Below are positions 10,201-12,972 of a stretch of DNA of 12,972 nt, one piece after another. The stretch comes from Smittium culicis (lineage: Eukaryota; Kickxellomycota; Harpellomycetes; Harpellales; Legeriomycetaceae): the NCBI GenBank assembly GCA_001970855.1, contig LSSN01003527.1:1-12972 (forward strand), given 5' to 3'. Made by a program: the position numbers and the translations under genes. A model generated the notes under the pieces. That model was not told the DNA's origin and ran no database searches. It saw only the letters and a program-made list of their open reading frames with translations. Position 1 is the first letter of the stretch; each line of letters starts with the position of its first letter.

Positions 10201-11160
10201 CAGTTATGAGTAGTTAATATATTTTAAAATAAATTTTTTTTTTAGTTGAAACTATAAATAATATTTATAATTAATTATCACAGACTTTTCTAGAATAAAA
10301 CGATGAAAAATCAAGTTTTTTTTATAAAATTTTATAAAGAATTCGTTGATTACTATAGAATCGCTAATTTAAATATGTTTATACTTTAAAATTTATTTTT
10401 AAAACTAAGTTTTACCTAAAAAAAAACTTTATAGATTGCAAATTTATGATTTTTTTATTATAAAAAACCTGTTAGTACTGGGTATAATATACAAATCTAT
10501 GTAAATATCCTTTTTTATTCAGATATTTTTCAAAAGATTCTATCAAAAATATTTTAAAGGAAATTATTAAGGTTTATGAACAAAGATAATGCTATAGCAA
10601 GCTATTTTTTATTATAAACAGCTAAAAAAAAGAGATATATAGAAAAAACAGTTTGGACTTGTTAATTCCAATGATTCTAGTATATAGTATATCCCTGATG
10701 CTATATTATGTGCTAATTGAAATCAAGAAATTATTTATATATTAAACACTTTGTAATATCTTTCAAGTCTGATATTCTGGATTTATAAAATAAAACCACT
10801 TCAAAAATACTTATACGAATATAGTTATGATTTAAATTTGAAATCTAAACCCATTTGAAAGTTATGAACGCTGTATAATAAATATTATTAATAGAATAAT
10901 CATATCATCTCACATTTTTCATTGATTCAGAGGGCATTCAATAGACCATTTTTAGTATGCATCATTTGGGTAAAAAATCAAAAGGATTTTTATTGAATTG
11001 CGGTATAGGTAATTTAATATTTTTATATTTTCGGATGATACATGATATGTTTAAATAGTAGCAAATAGCCAAACATTTTTAAGTGCGATAATTCTTGCAA
11101 GCAATGACTTTTGAGAAATTCTATTAAAGTATTAATATATGTGAATTTTTAGAGGCCAAT
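7245..11160. other. Extremely AT-rich region with no recognisable gene
   Basis: About 3.9 kb with frequent stops in all frames, many short A/T runs, and small AT-only palindromes such as the 18-mer at 10321-10338. The A bias of the LINE is gone and A and T are roughly balanced. As an example, the 60 bases from 9121 hold only 9 G or C. I could not recognise any protein, RNA gene or repeat family. It may be old transposon DNA mutated beyond recognition, or simply AT-rich spacer. Confidence 0.6.
10321..10338. repeat. 18-bp perfect AT palindrome
   Basis: TTTATAAAATTTTATAAA is its own reverse complement. Palindromes of this kind are expected at a modest rate in DNA this AT-rich, so no function is claimed. 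Confidence 0.6.
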
Positions 11161-11219
11161 AGAATAATAGATTTTCTTGAATTTGGGTTCCTTCTCCAAG
11201 TTTTACCTATAATTTGATG

Positions 11220-11342
11220 CCAAGTTTTTAGAATCGTAATATTAACTTTTACACTTTTTCTTATTCTATCTTGTTTAAATTTATTTAATTCATAATATCA
11301 ACTCAAAACAACATCAATCACGCTCTAAAAAATTTAGCGAAA
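11220..11342 (+). promoter_or_regulatory. Likely core promoter and 5' leader of the COY1-type gene
   Basis: A pyrimidine-rich tract (about 11245-11275, with TTTTACACTTTTTCTTATTC) is followed by an A/C-rich stretch containing CAACTCAAAACAACATCAATC just before the gene. A CT-rich block followed by CA-type start sites is a common layout in fungal promoters, so transcription may begin near 11300. The ATG at 11343 sits in the context GCGAAAATGG, with A at -3 and G at +4, a favourable start. No clear TATA box can be picked out against the AT-rich background. Confidence 0.4.
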
Positions 11343-12972
11343 ATGGAAAATTTCGTTACCAATGATGAAGTATCTACTGCACTAGATTCCTGGAAGGGTA
11401 CGTCTTTTCAATTAAAGTTGTTTTCAAATTTTACTGTGCTACAATATAATTTCAATAGTCTATTCCCCTTGTTGTATTTTTATTAAAATTAAAAGTTTAA
11501 TTTTTATTTTGCTTCACTTCACCTGTTCAGATGTCGGCTTAACTAAATTACTCCTAAACTACGGTAATAGCCTCGAGACGATTGTTGGCAATCAAAGAGA
11601 TTCAGTCCAGTGTCGCAAAGATTTGGCCGAGAAAACTAAGGGTTAGGAATTAAATATTATTTTCAAAATTAGCTTTTAATATTATTATACTAATTCAAAG
11701 AATACTTTATCAGCATTTCGAAAAGAAAATTCCAACTTGAATACCCCCGAGATTAAGAGCTTGCTTAAAGGTAATATTATTTATTATCCATTACTTCTGG
11801 CCCTACCATTTTTTTTACATCTTGTGATTCATATCTTATTCTTAATCTTGCGTTGTATTATTTTACTTTTACAGCTTACCAAAACGAAATCGATAATTTA
11901 TCCAAAAAGATGAAATTTTCCGAAAACACTTTTATTAGTTTGTTCAAAGTACTCAGTGAAGCTCCAGATCCTGAACCATTTTTAAGCAGATTACTCGTAT
12001 TATTTTTTTTTTTTTTAGTTTTTTCTTCAAATGTTCTCTTGACAATATCCAAATTTTAATCAACTATTTTAGGAAGAGAAAAAAAATAGCTCTGAAGATG
12101 CCAACCTTAAACTACAAATTTCCAAATTGCAAAACGAGAATGTAATTCTTGCGAGAAAGCTTCAAAAGACCAAGGAAATCGAAGATGAAAAGAACCAGCT
12201 TAAGGAACAATTGGACAAAACCAATGAAAAGGTTTTAAAATTTTTTTTATTATTTAGTTATATTTACACACACTGAACACTATTTTCAACTATAGATGGA
12301 TAGTCTTGTTAGCGAAAGAGTATTAATCCGCGAACATGAACTCAAGGAGGAGGCTGCAGGGTTAATACAATATCTTAAAAACAGGTACAATATATTTTTC
12401 TGATTTACCATTACTCTTTCTTTAAATTTTTTATACCTGCATTTCCCTTGGACTAATTGGATTTTGTATACTTATATAGAGAGAAGGATTTGCAACAACA
12501 ACTATCAGAGTCTACTCATAACCTAGAGTTACTTCGTGATAGTCATAATATGACACAAGAAGAACTTATGGAACTCTCACAAAGCAAAGGTACCCTCTCT
12601 AAATAATTTATACAATTTCACCTATATATTTACGCCCTTTCTTTTCTGTAAACTTTAAAAATATCATTCCATATATTTTAGATAGGGACTTAACTATCCG
12701 TGTAGCAGAGATTGGTATTTTGCAGGCAGATTTTGATAGAGCTAACTCAAAAGTTATTAGTTTGTCGAATGAAAATGTACTTAAGTTTAACTACCATATC
12801 TTTGTTAAAATTCTTTTAAAACTTTTTTTTTTTTTTGTGTTAGAATTCGCTTAAAACCGAAATAAAGGCTCTCAAAGAGGGAGTTGGAGCTAGTTCAGTG
12901 TAATGTTTTACTTTCTATTACTTACCAATCATTATTTATTTTAATCTCTTTAAAAATTATGGATAAATAGAG
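11343..12972 (+). CDS. COY1: CASP/COY1-type Golgi coiled-coil protein, 5' part (3' partial, nine exons seen)
   Basis: This is a relative of yeast Coy1 and the animal CASP form of CUX1, tail-anchored golgins that act in vesicle tethering within the Golgi. Exons that keep one frame are 11343-11397, 11531-11641, 11714-11770, 11875-11996, 12073-12231, 12296-12384, 12480-12589, 12682-12776 and 12844-12897, giving 284 residues. The amino-terminal signature is clear: ALDSWKDVGLTKL (residues 13-25), RKDLAEKTKAFRK (spanning exons 2 and 3), AYQNEIDNLSKKMKFSENTF (from residue 75) and LSEAPDPEPFL. From about residue 116 the protein is charged coiled coil (KLQNENVILARKLQ, KNQLKEQLDKTNEK). The CASP C-terminal domain and membrane anchor are missing, so the gene should continue past the window. 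A TAA at 12901-12903 is in frame if exon 9 is not spliced, but GTGTAA at 12898 and TAG at 12968-12970 would make a 73-nt intron like its neighbours. Confidence 0.9.
11398..12843 (+). other. Eight short GT-AG introns of the COY1-type gene
   Basis: The introns are 11398-11530 (133 nt), 11642-11713 (72), 11771-11874 (104), 11997-12072 (76), 12232-12295 (64), 12385-12479 (95), 12590-12681 (92) and 12777-12843 (67). Each boundary was set by joining exons so that the family-conserved sequence reads through. Donors are GTACGT, GTTAGG, GTAATA, GTATTA, GTTTTA, GTACAA, GTACCC and GTACTT. Acceptors are CAG or TAG, mostly after a T-rich tract. Branch-like ACTAAT occurs near the 3' ends of introns 2 and 6. 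Introns are much more AT-rich than exons: the 60 bases from 12121, all exon, hold 22 G or C. Confidence 0.85.
12898..12970 (+). other. Possible ninth intron of the COY1-type gene
   Basis: GTGTAA at 12898 follows a coding phase-0 boundary, and AAATAG ends at 12970, two bases before the window closes. The 73-nt length fits the other introns. The donor is weak (GTG rather than GTA). The alternative is that translation stops at the TAA at 12901-12903, giving a 285-residue protein with no membrane anchor. Confidence 0.55.

Noticed and set aside
10915..11057. Plus-strand stretch with few stops (FFIDSEGIQ, then MHHLGKKSKGFLLNCGIGNL) as a possible gene remnant
   Set aside because: No family could be recognised, and stretches of this length are expected by chance.
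11853..12059. Unspliced 68-codon frame ending in a hydrophobic tail (LFFFFLVFSS)
   Set aside because: The tail is the translated intron 4. Splicing 11997-12072 restores the coiled coil expected of CASP proteins. The AG at 12017-12018 would give a 22-nt intron, too short.

Overview
This window comes from a eukaryotic nuclear genome, most likely a fungus with a very AT-rich genome. Two spliced protein genes, both on the + strand, sit at its edges. The left edge holds the last exon of a DOT1-type histone H3 lysine-79 methyltransferase. The right edge holds the first nine exons of a CASP/COY1-type Golgi coiled-coil protein. Both are cut by the window. The COY1 introns are short (64-133 nt), start with GT and end with a T-rich tract and AG. 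The DOT1 tail reads more like the animal and non-ascomycete form than the budding-yeast form, which suggests an early-diverging or non-ascomycete fungus. The lineage cannot be fixed from this sequence.

About 10.9 kb without an intact gene lies between them. Bases 393-1140 are AT-rich intergenic DNA. Bases 1140-1510 are richer in G and C and hold several perfect short stems plus an (AAAAT)n tract, a candidate structured RNA or part of a short transposon. From about 1690, and clearly from 2061 to about 7244, the + strand is strongly A-rich. It holds a decayed, near-full-length LINE retrotransposon of the L1/Tx1 type. This LINE has an ORF1 relic and an ORF2 relic in which endonuclease, reverse transcriptase and C-terminal segments can be read in order across shifting frames with many stops. 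Bases 7245-11160 are extremely AT-rich and I see no gene there.

The two host genes are not functionally linked: one marks chromatin, the other tethers Golgi membranes. They look like ordinary host genes separated by a transposon-bearing AT-rich island. I found no CRISPR array, prokaryotic operon, tRNA or rRNA. The points most worth a second look are the structured island at 1140-1510, the LINE relic and its ORF1, and whether the COY1 gene continues past an in-frame TAA near the right edge.
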